NCBI GenBank assembly: GCA_008931825.1
Contig: QXVZ01019569.1
Span: 1 to 20,770, forward strand
Direction of reading: 5' to 3'
Origin: Phallusia fumigata
Taxonomy: Eukaryota > Chordata > Ascidiacea > Phlebobranchia > Ascidiidae
DNA length: 20,770 nucleotides
The position numbers and the translations under genes were made by a program. The notes under the pieces are model-generated. The model did not search any database. It saw only the letters and a program-made list of their open reading frames with translations, and was not told the DNA's origin. Below, in pieces: positions 11,207 to 20,770 of this stretch; the first letter of the stretch is position 1, and each line of letters begins with the position of its first letter.

Positions 11207-11304
11207 TTACGTCACTTCCGCAAACTCGACTGCTACTATCTGCTTATTGCGGAAAAGCTTGGGCGTAAATTACGTGCAATAACGGACGTCCTCAAAAGGA
11301 CGTC
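11207..11304. promoter_or_regulatory. CRE/ETS-type motif cluster with a GACGTC hairpin
   Basis: Within about 100 bases there are ttacgtcacttccg (11207-11220, a CRE-like half fused to an ETS-like core), attgcggaaa (C/EBP-like), ttacgtgcaat, and an inverted repeat gacgtcc/ggacgtc (11285-11304). This density of CpG-containing ATF/CREB-type motifs is unusual for the AT-rich flank. No start of a gene is recognisable here, so it may be an enhancer, a promoter of an unseen transcript, or chance. Confidence 0.3.
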
Positions 11305-11359
11305 AAGTCACTGTATTACATACTAGCGTAAAACAACAACAAATTGTAATGTAAATAGG

Positions 11360-11365
11360 TTTATT
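11360..11365 (-). terminator. Candidate polyadenylation signal of TMED
   Basis: On the minus strand an AATAAA hexamer lies about 275 bases after the TGA at 11643-11641. It is the best-placed canonical hexamer that I see downstream of the gene; a cleavage site cannot be located by eye. Confidence 0.4.
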
Positions 11366-11640
11366 ATAATCAATGGTTCGGACAACAACAAAGTGCGTAA
11401 CTGTTTAGAATTTGCTACAATTATCAACAACAAAATTCTTTAACCAAATGCTCTGCCAATACTGCATGCTGGGGTGGAATTACGGACATGAAAAAAATTC
11501 ACTGCATTTTTGTGTGTGTAACTTTTAAATAGTGTACAGATTGCTTTAAACCAAGCCAAGTAAGTAATGCTTTGGTGGAGATGTAGTATTTTGCATAAAA
11601 TGTATCATACAACCATTAAAATTGTATGTCCAGAATTTCA

Positions 11641-12692
11641 TCAAGTGCGCACCTTTTTCTTGTCATTGAACATGTTTCGAACCATGAAAATCTGCAGGGC
11701 AAACACCAGTGCCATGACAACAATGTTTGTGATTGACCATCTGTTGATTTTGGTGAAGTTGTTCTCGGCAATATGTCGATCTTTAGCTTCAAGAGCTCTC
11801 AACACAGCTTGATACTGGATTGTCTTGGCATTGTTGCTTTTGATTTGACTTAAAGTTTCCTAACAAAAAGCATTAATTAAACAACAAAATTGACATACCA
11901 AACCAAATCCATTTGACAACCACAAGATAAATAAATTGTATCTGCAGATTTAAAAAAAACAATTAAACAGCATCAATAAGATGGTGCAAATGAAAGGCAA
12001 TGGCAGCAAGCACAAATGGAAAAACATAGCAAAAAATTATATCATCTTATCTGAATAATGTGATTGCATATGAATAACACATCAATTACCCCTGCTACCT
12101 CCAAACTGGCTAGAGCATCTCCAATATTCTCATCTTGGGAAACGAATTTTTTCCATTCTCCCTCATCATCTTCGAGTTCATCAACATCTCCAGCATTATC
12201 CAAAATCAACTCAAAGAAAACAGATTTTTTTGTCATTCGACTGAAAGTATTGTCAAAGCAGACTTCATAATCACCCTCTTGGGTTTCCTCAACTCTGTAA
12301 ATAGTAATGTTGTTTAGGCTAATAGATGCACAAGGTTAAAAAATGAATTTTGAAAAAAACATACGTGTGTATGCCATCATTTCTTCTGAATTCTGTCACA
12401 ATTGGATTACCATGTGGTCCGCTAATCCGGAAATCAATGTCTAAATCACCTCCATCAATTACCTGTTGCAAACAACCAAACAAACAATACATACATTAAG
12501 ACATAGGCAGGCACAAAAATGATTTGCTTTACTAACCTGATATTCAACTTCCAATGACTGCCCTGCTTTAGTTGGTTGATAGAAACATTCTTTTCTTCCA
12601 GCAGCAATTTCGACTGTCAGATCATTGTCCCTGTATGCAGTACCCAGCCAGGAGGCATTAAGTAATATGAACAAAATTGTCCAACTATTCAT
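11641..12692 (-). CDS. TMED5: p24 family cargo receptor, TMED1/TMED5 (gamma) type, complete
   Basis: Four exons in transcript order: 12692-12537, 12462-12365, 12294-12099 and 11859-11641, phases consistent, 222 residues (human TMED1/5: about 227-229). p24 proteins are type I membrane proteins that cycle between ER and Golgi in COPII and COPI vesicles and help select cargo such as GPI-anchored proteins. The protein has a signal peptide (residues 1-19), a GOLD domain with KECFYQP (C36) and DYEVCFDN (C97) as the predicted disulfide pair, and the SVFFELILDN signature. It continues with an acidic DELEDDEGEWKKF segment, a coiled coil (ETLSQIK, LRALEAKDR) and a membrane segment near 193-210 (ITNIVVMALVFALQIFMV). 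A short cytosolic tail with FNDKKKVRT provides the basic coat-binding motif. The donor at 12098 was preferred over gggg/taatt nearby because it makes the distance from EWKK to LRALEA identical to human TMED5. TMED1 and TMED5 cannot be separated, so the symbol is provisional. Confidence 0.9.
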
Positions 12693-12720
12693 GTTTGTTA
12701 TTGTTTCTGGATAAAGACAT
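12693..12720 (-). promoter_or_regulatory. Candidate trans-splice acceptor upstream of TMED ATG
   Basis: On the minus strand tgtctttatccag (AG at 12708-12707) lies 14 bases before the ATG at 12692, with a moderate pyrimidine tract. No upstream exon is seen. This arrangement is typical of spliced-leader-accepting mRNAs in tunicates. Confidence 0.4.
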
Positions 12721-12772
12721 CTATACTAACAACCAAACAAATGAATCAACAGAATGAACAAACAATCTTAAA

Positions 12773-12788
12773 TTTGTACTAGTACAAA
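12773..12788. repeat. Perfect 16-bp palindrome upstream of TMED
   Basis: TTTGTACTAGTACAAA reads identically on both strands and lies 81 bases upstream of the TMED ATG. It could bind a dimeric transcription factor; no named factor can be assigned from the sequence. Confidence 0.6.
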
Positions 12789-14037
12789 CATTTGGCTGTC
12801 CATTTAATGTCTTGTTAATTTTTACCTTCTACGTTTGCTGCAAAATTTTATTTCCCGTATTTAGTCATTTACTTATAAAGTTTTACATCAAAAAGACTTG
12901 TATGTGCATATTTTCTGTATTTGTGGGGAACAGTCCTTTTGAACAAACCTTGCTCGTCTTATCCTTTTCACATTTCATGCTAAAAGGCTTCAACGTTTTT
13001 ACGCACAGAATGTGTTATGCGCTTGCCAGGGTGTTACATAAAGCTGCAAATATTCTTTACCGATATTATGTGAGTTTTGCGTCTAGACAACCTGTTTCAA
13101 AAAGTGCGCTGTGGCCAATAAAAGTTTAGCACCGACTGACCTAAAACAAACGTAAGTACGGCGAATGCTACAGATCATTTGAAAGATTGTTAACCCAGAC
13201 GCCAACATTTTAAGCCAAAAGCATAGATAATCCAATCGAACGTTTACAATACCTTCGCAAACGACACGTCACAGCCATCGCAACCACCAACCTTGTCAAT
13301 CAAATCACAGAAATTCCGTCATGCAAGACTAATAAGAAATTACCAGTCAGCCGTGACGAAAAATTCGGATTGCTTGTTGTTTGTTTTATTTTCATCCTCC
13401 ACGTTGGTACGTTATGCACATATTAAGTCAACCTTCGTCCTTCCTGCCTCATTACAGTTTAGTTGCATCCTTAACTTTTCCAATACATTTAGGCTAACCC
13501 ATCGGGTTTCAGTCGGGTTGAAGCAATGCTGCTTAAGAGTCTGTCTATCAGGCGATATATTTAATTTATTCGTCATAGGGTCGTTTTATCGGGACTAAAA
13601 TGCCGAGACGTTAAAAATTATGGCACCTTTTGCTATTTCGTTTTCATATTTTTAATGCAAGTTTTGTACTGTGCGCATGGTCCACGACATGCTTGATATT
13701 TAAATCCTAAACCGCAGCAAGCTCAGGATTTTTTACTTTGGTTCATTCGTTACTACTCGCAACTATTACTATATTTCCCAAATCAATTGGTGTTTTCCAC
13801 TTGTCTTGTGAATTCAATTATGTTTCCTTTATAAATGTATTTTACGCACAGAACAATAAAGATTTCATATTCTAAACTTGCACGTTCCTTAAACTTGCGC
13901 GAAAGCGCAACGGCCGGGTTACGCACCACAAGTTTTTGTTACCCTTTTGCGTCATACAAAATTTCTTTTTTAATTATTAAATCTGTTGAAGAGTTTTTAT
14001 AATGGTAACACTACAGGTGTGGTCAAATGTTTGATGT

Positions 14038-14058
14038 AAGTACAAGTACCTTGTACTT
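14038..14058. repeat. 9-bp inverted repeat with 3-nt loop upstream of AQR
   Basis: The arms aagtacaag (14038-14046) and cttgtactt (14050-14058) flank tac. The arm core (agtacaa/ttgtact) is the same as in the palindrome near TMED but in the opposite arm order. Confidence 0.6.
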
Positions 14059-14153
14059 GTGGTGTTTAAAATGTAGCCCGACCTGTATTGCTTTCCGAAC
14101 AAGAAAGGTTGCACTTGCATTAATGAACCTTAAAATTTCTAAATTAAAAATGC

Positions 14154-14175
14154 CACGGGTGAATTTATTCACCGT
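14154..14175. repeat. Imperfect hairpin in the AQR upstream region
   Basis: The arms cacgggtgaat and attcaccgtg pair with one bulged base around a tt loop. It lies 110 to 131 bases before the AQR ATG and upstream of the candidate trans-splice site, so it would be removed from a trans-spliced mRNA. Confidence 0.5.
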
Positions 14176-14224
14176 GACAACTTGACATATCAACTATTGA
14201 AAAAGATTGAATCATACAAGTAAA

Positions 14225-14237
14225 CATATTGTTGCAG
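14225..14237 (+). promoter_or_regulatory. Candidate trans-splice acceptor upstream of AQR ATG
   Basis: The sequence catattgttgcag ends in AG at 14236-14237, 47 bases before the ATG at 14285. No matching upstream exon is recognisable. It would give a short leader after spliced-leader addition; a 5'UTR intron is the alternative. Confidence 0.4.
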
Positions 14238-14284
14238 GAAAATACATAACTCTTGTGTAGTTTTAGAAGATTTAACAAAAAAAT

Positions 14285-17200
14285 ATGGCGACACGAACAG
14301 CAGCAGCACCCACTACAAACCAAATGTTAACAGACATTTTAAGCAAGTTGGCAGTAGCCAATTGGTCAGCGAATGCAATCAAACAAGAAGTCAAGTTTGA
14401 TATCAACATTGTAAGAAACATTTTCGATAATGAACTTGCAGCCACAAATTTCAGTACACGTCGTATAATGATACTTGAATTTAGTCAGTATCTTGAAAAC
14501 TACCTCTGGCCAAGCTATACACCTGAACTCAGTTGTCATGCATACATTATGTCCATTGCTTGTATGGTCAACGAAAAATACAGAGAGAATGTCCCAGCGT
14601 GGGGTGTTTTTAAAGAAAATCCTGCATCATTTGATCATCTGTTTCACTCTGTAATGAAGACTGTTCTGGACGATTCAGTTGAACTCACCCACCGCACTGT
14701 ATTAATAACATTTCTTGATCATTGTTACAACAGTCTTGAAGTTGATGTTGTCCGGCAGCAGGTCCAAAAAACAGTAAGTCTGGCAATGTGGCAATGCTTG
14801 TATCCATCACGACTGCAGGAAAAACTAAAAACAAGTGCAAAGCTGAGAAAAGTGTGGAAGTCAATATTAAAAAAAGATGCAAAAGCTGATGAGGCAACAC
14901 AAGAAAAAAATACATTTGAACGAACATTTTTACATTCATTAATAGAAAAATTTTGTGAAATGATTCAAACTGATGACTTTTCAAAGGATCTCATTAAATA
15001 CTGCCACCAATTTCTGGATTTGATCATTGATCTTGACTCATGTTTACCTACAAGGAGATGGTTCAACAGTTTGTTGATAGACTCACACTTGGTCATCCGC
15101 TGTTCACAATCAAGTTTGTATTTAAACGATGATGTATACCACCAACTTGTTGAAACCCTGCGAATGTACTCTTCTTTTGAAGTCAATGACCTCACTGGTG
15201 AAGCCATGAGTCAGCAAGAAATGTTGACTACTCATTATGACAAGATGTGTAAACTCCAGCGTGTAGCTTTTTCAAAGTTCCCTGATCTAAGAAAATTTGC
15301 TCTTGGCACTGTGGCTCATGTTGATAAGCGTGATGCATTGGTGAAGCATTTTAGTTCACTGGAAATCACTGAACTTACAAGACTAGCATCAGAGTTAAAT
15401 ATACGCACACTCCCATCTGATAGCAGGGAGCTTATTTTGGAGATGCTTGTAGCATACCATGAAAAACGACCGACCCAGCTGGATGCTATAAATGCTTTGC
15501 CTATTTATCCAACTGAAAGTGTTTTGTGGGATGAAAACTTGACCAAAACTGAAAAATTTGCTAATGATGAATGCCTTGCTTTACCAAAACTGAACCTTCA
15601 ATTTTTAACTCTTCATGATTACCTGCTGAGAAACTTCAACCTGTTTCGACTGGAATCTGCCTATGAGATACGAAATGATATTGAAGACTCAGTCCATCGC
15701 ATGAAACCATGGAAAGCTGATGACCAAGCATGTTTGTTTAATGGTTGGTCAAGAATGGCACTGCCAATTCAGTCATTCTCAATTGTGGAAGTGGCAAAAC
15801 CAAATATTGGTGATTTAGCACCATCGCAAGTTCGTGCTGATGTCTCTATTGCCCTTAACGTTCCACGCCAAACAAGAGTTGAGTGGGAAAATTTAAGAAA
15901 GCATGATATCTGTTTTTTGCTGTGTGTTCAACCTCTGCTTAACACAAAACCACAGCCTGGAATGAAACGCATTCCATTTCAAGAGAGATTCAATGTGCTT
16001 GTTCGGGCTTGTGAAGTGGAAGGAATGCTGGATGCAGAAGGTCATGTAATAGAAGAGGGACCAGAACCTAAACCTGAATTATCTGGACACACACGCACCT
16101 TCCGTGTGTGGTTGGATACAAACCAATATCAATCTGACATGCAGGCTGTTTTGAAGGAAAATATTCCAGACCCATATGAGTCATTCAACTTGATTGTGCG
16201 CCGCAAACCCAAAGAAAACAACTTTAAGGCAGTTTTGGCAACAATTCGTGGCTTGATGAATACAAAATGTGTTGTACCAGAATGGCTTCATGATGTTTTA
16301 CTTGGTTATGGTGATCCTGATGCTGCTCATTATAGCAAGCTGGCTAGAACCATAAGGACCCTGGACTGGAATGACACTTTTTTGTCCTATTCTCACTTGG
16401 TTGACAGTTTTCCTGATCACAAAGTGACAGAGGGCAATGAAAAAATGCAACCTCCTTTCAAACTAACATTTGATGCAGAAAACAAGAAAATCGCTGTATG
16501 TTCACACATCATTCCCAACCGTGGACCATATGTGCACAATGCTCCAAAAAGAAATGCTGTTCCATTTACTCCAACTCAAGTTGAAGCAATCAAGTCAGGG
16601 ATGCAACCTGGTCTAACCATGGTGGTGGGACCACCAGGTACAGGAAAAACCGATGTTGCTGTTCAAATCATCTCAAACCTGTATCATAACTTTCCTGAGC
16701 AGCGCACTTTGATTGTCACTCATTCAAATCAGGCTCTCAATCAGCTGTTTGAAAAGATAATGCAACTGGATATTGATGAGCGGCATTTGTTGCGTCTTGG
16801 TCATGGTGAGGAACAGCTGGAGACAGAAAAAGATTTTTCTCGCTATGGCAGAGTGAACTTTGTCCTTGCAAAACGACTGGAATTGCTGGAAGAAGTTGGG
16901 GCCTTACAAAGTAGTCTGGGTGTAGCTGGAGATGTTTCCTACACCTGTGAAACAGCTTGTCACTTTTTTCTTTACCAGGTGCTATCCCGGTGGGAAAAAT
17001 ATGAAAGGCAGATCATGGTGTCAAAGTGTCTTGATGAGATTCAATCTCTGTTTCCCTTCCAGAAGTTCTTTTCCAATGTGCCTCAATTGTTTAAGCAAAA
17101 CGGATTTGATGAAGATTGGGAGATTGCTGAGGGATGTTTCCGATACATTCGAAACATTTTTACCCAACTGGAGGAGTTCAGAGCATTTGAGCTGCTTCGT

Positions 17201-19046
17201 TCTGGCCTTGACAGATCTCGTTATTTACTGGTAAAAAGTGCAAAAATTATTGCTATGACTTGCACACATGCTGCTCTCAAGCGACAGGACCTCACAGAAC
17301 TTGGATTCAAGTACGACAACATCCTAATGGAAGAGGCTGCCCAAATCCTGGAGATCGAAACGTTTATCCCCTTGCTCTTGCAGAATCCGTCTGATGGTTA
17401 CAACAGATTGAAGAGATGGATCATGATTGGTGACCATCACCAGCTCCCACCTGTCGTGAAAAATCTTGCCTTCCAGAAGTTTTCCAACATGGAGCAGTCA
17501 CTGTTCTCTCGCCTTGTTAGGTTGGGCGTTCCAACTGTGCAGCTTGATGCACAGGGAAGAGCTCGATCAAGTATCTGTGATCTGTACAGGTGGAGGTACA
17601 CCAAGCTTGGAGATTTACCACACATTGGCAAACATTCTGAGTACAGATGCTTCAATCCTGGGTTAGCATTTGACTACCAGGTTGTCAATGTGGAGGATTA
17701 CCAGGTATGCCTATTTAGCCCATTTCAAACTTTTTAGAGTTTTAGTTGTCACAAATTTGGCTTGTATTTTGTAACACTTCTGGTTAATGCAGTTTCTCAA
17801 TAAGAATATAATTTACAGTAAAACAGACAAGGCAAACATTATAATATTAGAAACATGGTGATTTTCTAATAGAACATGCTAGTTAAAGCTAATAATGTGT
17901 TGTTTGATTGCAACTTCTGTGGAGCTGCTTGCAATTTTAAAAACATGCTTTGTTGTTACAGGGTGTTGGAGAGTCGGAACCAAATCCTTATTTTTATCAA
18001 AACCTGGCAGAGGCAGAGTACTGTGTTGGTTTGTACATGTACATGCGGCTGATTGGTTACCCATCCCATGAAATCACGATTTTAACAACTTACAATGGCC
18101 AGAAGCATTTGATTCGTGATGTTGTCAAACAAAGATGTGGCTCCAATCCTATGATCGGACTGCCTAGCAAAATTACAACTGTTGATAGATTTCAGGGTCA
18201 ACAAAACAACTACATTATCCTGTCTCTTGTGAGGACGCGACATGTTGGTCATCTAAGGTTGGTGCTAGACACTAGGGTATTTTACTCTCGAAACATGGTT
18301 TATTTTTGGGATAAAAATTTCCACAGTTTGTATTGTTGACTGACGTTGTAAATTCCGTATTTTACCCATGCCACTTTTAAAATTAGTTATTAAAAGTAAT
18401 GTACCAAGGCATAGGTTTAGTCTGCTACTTGTTTTTCCAGTTTGGGTTAAAGCCCTGCTGATGTGTCTCTGTCAATATTTTACTATTTCGTGTTTTCACT
18501 TTCAGGGATGTCCGCCGATTGGTTGTTGCCATGTCACGTGCTCGCCTGGGTCTCTACGTCTTTGCACGAGTTTCGCTCTTTAGCAACTGCTTTGAGTTGA
18601 CACCAGCATTCCGCCAACTTACATCCCGTCCTTGCCAACTTCAGATATTCCCGGCTGAAAAGTATCCCCCCAGAGGTGAGCGACCAAACTTGCAGCCTCA
18701 GGTTGTGGTGCGAGACATGTCACATATGCACCAGTTCGTGTATGACATGTATCTGGAAATGGTGCAGCAGATGAATAAGGAAGAACAGCTGAGACAACAA
18801 ATGATGCCCAAGCCAGTAATAGAGGCCACAAAGGCAGTGGAAGCCGAACAGAAGGAAGTTCCAATTGCATTTGAAATTCCACCTCCTGAAGAATTAGTAA
18901 AAGAGGATGCCGAAAGTAACGATGAGGTCGTTCAGCCCGCGCCGAAGAAAGCTAAAGTCGCTCCGGATTTGGAGGAGGGCGAAATCGCCGACCAGCAGAT
19001 GGCTGAAGTGGTTGGAGCCGAATCTATGACCGATGTTGCCGAGTAA
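14285..19046 (+). CDS. AQR: Aquarius, intron-binding spliceosomal RNA helicase (IBP160), complete
   Basis: Three coding exons, 14285-17704, 17962-18257 and 18506-19046 (TAA), encode 1418 residues (human AQR about 1485). AQR is an SF1 (Upf1-like) helicase that binds introns upstream of the branch point as part of the intron-binding complex and links splicing to exon-junction-complex and snoRNP assembly in the nucleus. The first ~400 residues are the ARM-like region ([40 protein letters not shown]). A middle stalk/beta-barrel region contains [18 protein letters not shown]. The helicase motifs are: Walker A GPPGTGKT (782-789), motif II as EEAAQ (about 1016-1020), GDHHQLPP (1049-1056), [13 protein letters not shown] (from 1214) and AMSRAR (ending 1252). 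The acidic tail contains PKKAKV, a possible nuclear signal. The linker before IPNRGPY lacks the lysine-rich, acidic insert of human AQR, and the tail is shorter. The ATG context is good (A at -3, G at +4). Both introns are phase-consistent (0 and 2). No catalytic motif is missing. Confidence 0.96.
17705..17961 (+). other. AQR: AQR intron 1 (257 nt)
   Basis: It is flanked by TACCAG/gtatgc and tgttacag/GGTGTT, phase 0, joining NVEDYQ to GVGESEPNP, which is contiguous in human AQR. I looked for an intronic box C/D snoRNA, relevant to AQR biology, and saw no C and D boxes in suitable positions. Confidence 0.9.
18258..18505 (+). other. AQR: AQR intron 2 (248 nt)
   Basis: It is flanked by CTAAG/gttggt and tttcag/GGATGT, phase 2, splitting the arginine codon of VGHLRDVRR. 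No snoRNA-like element is visible. Confidence 0.9.
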
Positions 19047-19432
19047 CTTTTGAACAAGTTGAATACCAAACAAGCTGCCACTTATTGTTTTGCGATTGTT
19101 GTACAGTTGCAGGATATTTTCACAATTCTTAATATTCGACACAAAAAATCAGATAGATGCCTTTCAGTTTTGCCAAATTAGTACACTGTCTGACTGATTG
19201 GTTATACTTTGGGTAGTAACAACCGAGTATAAAATCTTCATTGCAACTTTGCAGACAAAGATTTTTTTAAAACTAGATGGATGATTTTGGGTTTGGTTTG
19301 ACATCAATGGCGACATACGATAAACATAGGTACACTTAGCACGGACTTATAGCTTAATACGAAAAAATGCCAGCACATAAGAAAAATTAGGTGTAATTTC
19401 CAAAACGTGGGACGCACGTTTTTTTGTCAACA

Positions 19433-19488
19433 TAGCCTACAATCAGGGTGCAGAAACATTTTTTTGATCAAAAGGTGTCTGTAGGCTA
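19433..19488. repeat. Short inverted repeat in the AQR 3' flank (9-bp arms)
   Basis: The arms tagcctaca (19433-19441) and tgtaggcta (19480-19488) are exact inverted copies about 38 bases apart. It may be a tiny MITE or a 3' UTR hairpin of AQR. Confidence 0.5.
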
Positions 19489-19537
19489 ATAATGATTTAA
19501 CTTTAGTATCATTTTGAGTTTGCCATTAGTTAAAAAC

Positions 19538-19543
19538 AATAAA
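19538..19543 (+). terminator. AQR: Candidate polyadenylation signal of AQR
   Basis: A canonical aataaa hexamer lies about 490 bases after the TAA. No closer canonical hexamer was seen; a variant (tataaa at about 19228) is nearer, so assignment is tentative. Confidence 0.35.
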
Positions 19544-20191
19544 CATGGCCCCATTTAAACAAAAATATATGCATTTTTCTAAAAAAAGTTTACTTCAATA
19601 GTTTTTTGGTGGATCAAAGTTGAACGCACTGCAGTTATACCGTTATTAAAGGCGTTATGCGACGGGGACTGATATCGGAGGGTGAATTTGGCGCAATGGG
19701 GAATCAAGACTGAGGGGAAGTTGGTAAGACCAGTCGGGGCGCGAGTAACCACGCACGTGCTAGGTAGCCTATATCCGGTCGGACAGTTTTCGCCGGAAGG
19801 GTGCAAGGCATTTAAACACTAATCGGAGCGTCAATACCTAGACGTTAAACATGCTAAATTGTTAAACTATGTTCCGAGCAATTGCAGGTCCGTTTTTAAC
19901 GAATGCACTTTAATCATCCCCGTTATAGCCTATTAACCTCGGTCATATATTGCTCCCATTGATCTCATTTATTTGTGTTTAGTTTGCCTTTGTCCCTTTT
20001 AAAGCTACTCTTTTTTTAAATAATTATAAGTTTCAAAGAAACCAAAAGTGTACAATATGAACTCGATTAGCACCCGAATGGACTGCTTTTATGGGTGTTT
20101 GTACTATGTTTTTAACGTACAAAAATGTTTCGTACATTGTTACGAAACGAAAATAAACTTGAGTAGGGTAGAAAATGACTAAAGTATCCCG

Positions 20192-20497
20192 AGTTGAGAA
20201 TTATTGGTTTAGGCCGGGTGGGCCATGGAGCAGTTTGCAGATGAACCACAGGTGTAGGTGGGTAAAAATGTTAGAATCCCATTTATTATCTCCAAGAATT
20301 ATTGAAAACTAGTTGATTGCGCTCAACACAACAGCAAGTTTCCCACTGAAGTGCATGTTCGAAAAAACGCTGCACTTACTAAAAAGTTCAAAACAAGGCG
20401 TGTTTGTGTTAGGACAAGTTTAAAATGCGGGAAGCTTGTCATATGCTGATGGGAAAGTTATCATGGCTGCTTAAATAAAAGGTTGAGAAACACTGGT
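20192..20497. repeat. hAT-like terminal-repeat remnants
   Basis: Two similar motifs occur in the same orientation: gttgagaattattggtttagg (from about 20193) and ggttgagaaacactggttttgg (from about 20481). Both resemble the right end of the element at 10035-10203 and hAT termini in general. No matching opposite ends are clear, so these are probably broken insertions. Confidence 0.3.
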
Positions 20498-20653
20498 TTT
20501 GGTAATTAAAAATTTAGGTGGGGTAAATGTTATTATCTATATTGCCGTGGGGTAAAAAAAATTAAGTACATGCAATGTGATAGGAGTTTCTGTAAACGGA
20601 AGTGAAAATTATTTTCGAACGGCTGCTCCTAGTCTATTAAAACCGCTGCGATA

Positions 20654-20710
20654 TGACGTCACGTGAATCGCCATTTTTATCTTGCGGTGAAGGCGCTTGC
20701 TTTGTTGCAG
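20654..20710 (+). promoter_or_regulatory. CRE + E-box + YY1-like cluster, possible promoter of a gene right of the window
   Basis: The sequence tgacgtcacgtg (20654-20665) combines a perfect CRE palindrome with an overlapping CACGTG E-box. It is followed by cgccattttt (20669-20678, YY1-like) and an orphan acceptor-like tttgttgcag ending at 20710. The composition also turns more GC-rich. This is the usual look of a housekeeping promoter with a start of transcription just downstream, but no coding start is visible before the window ends. Confidence 0.4.
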
Positions 20711-20770
20711 CTTGACGAAAGAAGCGCTGGTGGTGGATTGAAATCGGTACAAATCGTGACAATCTCGGCC

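Larger units (their letters stand above)
8327..11640. other. Convergent intergenic region between RALGPS and TMED
   Basis: RALGPS and TMED converge here, so the region should hold both 3' UTRs. I see no coding exon, tRNA or rRNA; the open frames at 8451-8663, 8786-9058 and 10446-10694 lack recognisable domains and splice context. Specific elements (a hAT-like inverted-repeat element, a hairpin, a CRE/ETS cluster and a TMED polyadenylation signal) are listed separately. I found no clear AATAAA for RALGPS within the first 1.3 kb. Confidence 0.5.
12693..14284. other. Divergent intergenic region between TMED and AQR
   Basis: TMED (minus) and AQR (plus) are transcribed away from each other from this 1.6-kb, AT-rich stretch, which should contain both promoters. 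Open frames at 12812-13129 and 13293-13598 have no recognisable domains and no splice-consistent neighbours. A ccaataaaag motif at about 13114-13123 and an aataaag at about 13855-13861 are visible but not clearly functional. Palindromes are listed separately. Confidence 0.5.
19047..20770. other. Intergenic region right of AQR
   Basis: No coding exon is recognisable. It holds the AQR 3' UTR, two short inverted-repeat or hAT-like signatures, and a motif cluster at the right edge, which are listed separately. The open frame at 19579-19806 on the minus strand has no recognisable domain. Confidence 0.5.

Noticed and set aside
12812..13129. 105-residue open frame on the plus strand between TMED and AQR
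   Set aside because: Its hydrophobic, Phe/Cys-rich translation looks like AT-rich non-coding DNA; there is no domain, no good start context and no splice partner.
13293..13598. 101-residue open frame upstream of AQR
   Set aside because: No recognisable motif and composition typical of chance frames; it is not joined to AQR by any splice-consistent phase.
14685..15207. Minus-strand open frames within the AQR coding exon
   Set aside because: They are mirror frames of a strongly conserved coding exon.
17705..18505. Possible box C/D snoRNA hosted in an AQR intron
   Set aside because: Neither intron has a C box and D box pair with terminal stem at suitable spacing.

Overview
This window looks like nuclear DNA of an invertebrate chordate, most probably an ascidian tunicate of the Ciona type. 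The evidence is that four split genes encode proteins closely resembling vertebrate orthologues, introns are short (about 40 to 760 bases, with GT-AG ends), the DNA is AT-rich, and three gene starts have a 3' splice-site-like AG just upstream of the ATG with no matching donor nearby. Those sites suit the spliced-leader trans-splicing known from tunicates. The species assignment is inference from recognised protein families; no database was searched. All exon boundaries were derived by hand from reading frame, splice-site consensus and phase agreement.

Layout. (1) 653-1911, minus strand: the 5' half (four exons) of an angiopoietin-like protein of the ANGPTL1/2 type; its fibrinogen-like domain would lie left of the window. 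(2) 3161-8326, plus strand: the 3' part (eleven exons) of a RALGPS-type Ral guanine-nucleotide exchange factor, from the end of the RasGEF domain through a PxxP/serine-rich linker to the PH domain and stop. Its 5' exons are not visible. (3) 8327-11640: about 3.3 kb without a recognisable gene, with a hAT-like inverted-repeat element, a hairpin and a small CRE/ETS-type motif cluster. (4) 11641-12692, minus strand: a complete four-exon p24/TMED cargo receptor of the TMED1/5 (gamma) type. (5) 12693-14284: the divergent intergenic region between TMED and AQR. (6) 14285-19046, plus strand: a complete gene for Aquarius (AQR/IBP160), the intron-binding spliceosomal RNA helicase. It has a remarkable 3.4-kb uninterrupted first coding exon followed by two introns near the 3' end. 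(7) 19047-20770: intergenic DNA ending in a CRE/E-box/YY1-like cluster that may be the promoter of a gene to the right.

The four genes serve unrelated cell functions (secreted signalling ligand, Ral activation at membranes, ER-Golgi traffic, splicing) and do not form a pathway. I found no previously undescribed system. The most informative oddities are the antisense ANGPTL-like gene occupying the place where the 5' half of RALGPS should be, the intron distribution of AQR, and an extra serine-rich CxxC-containing segment in RALGPS.
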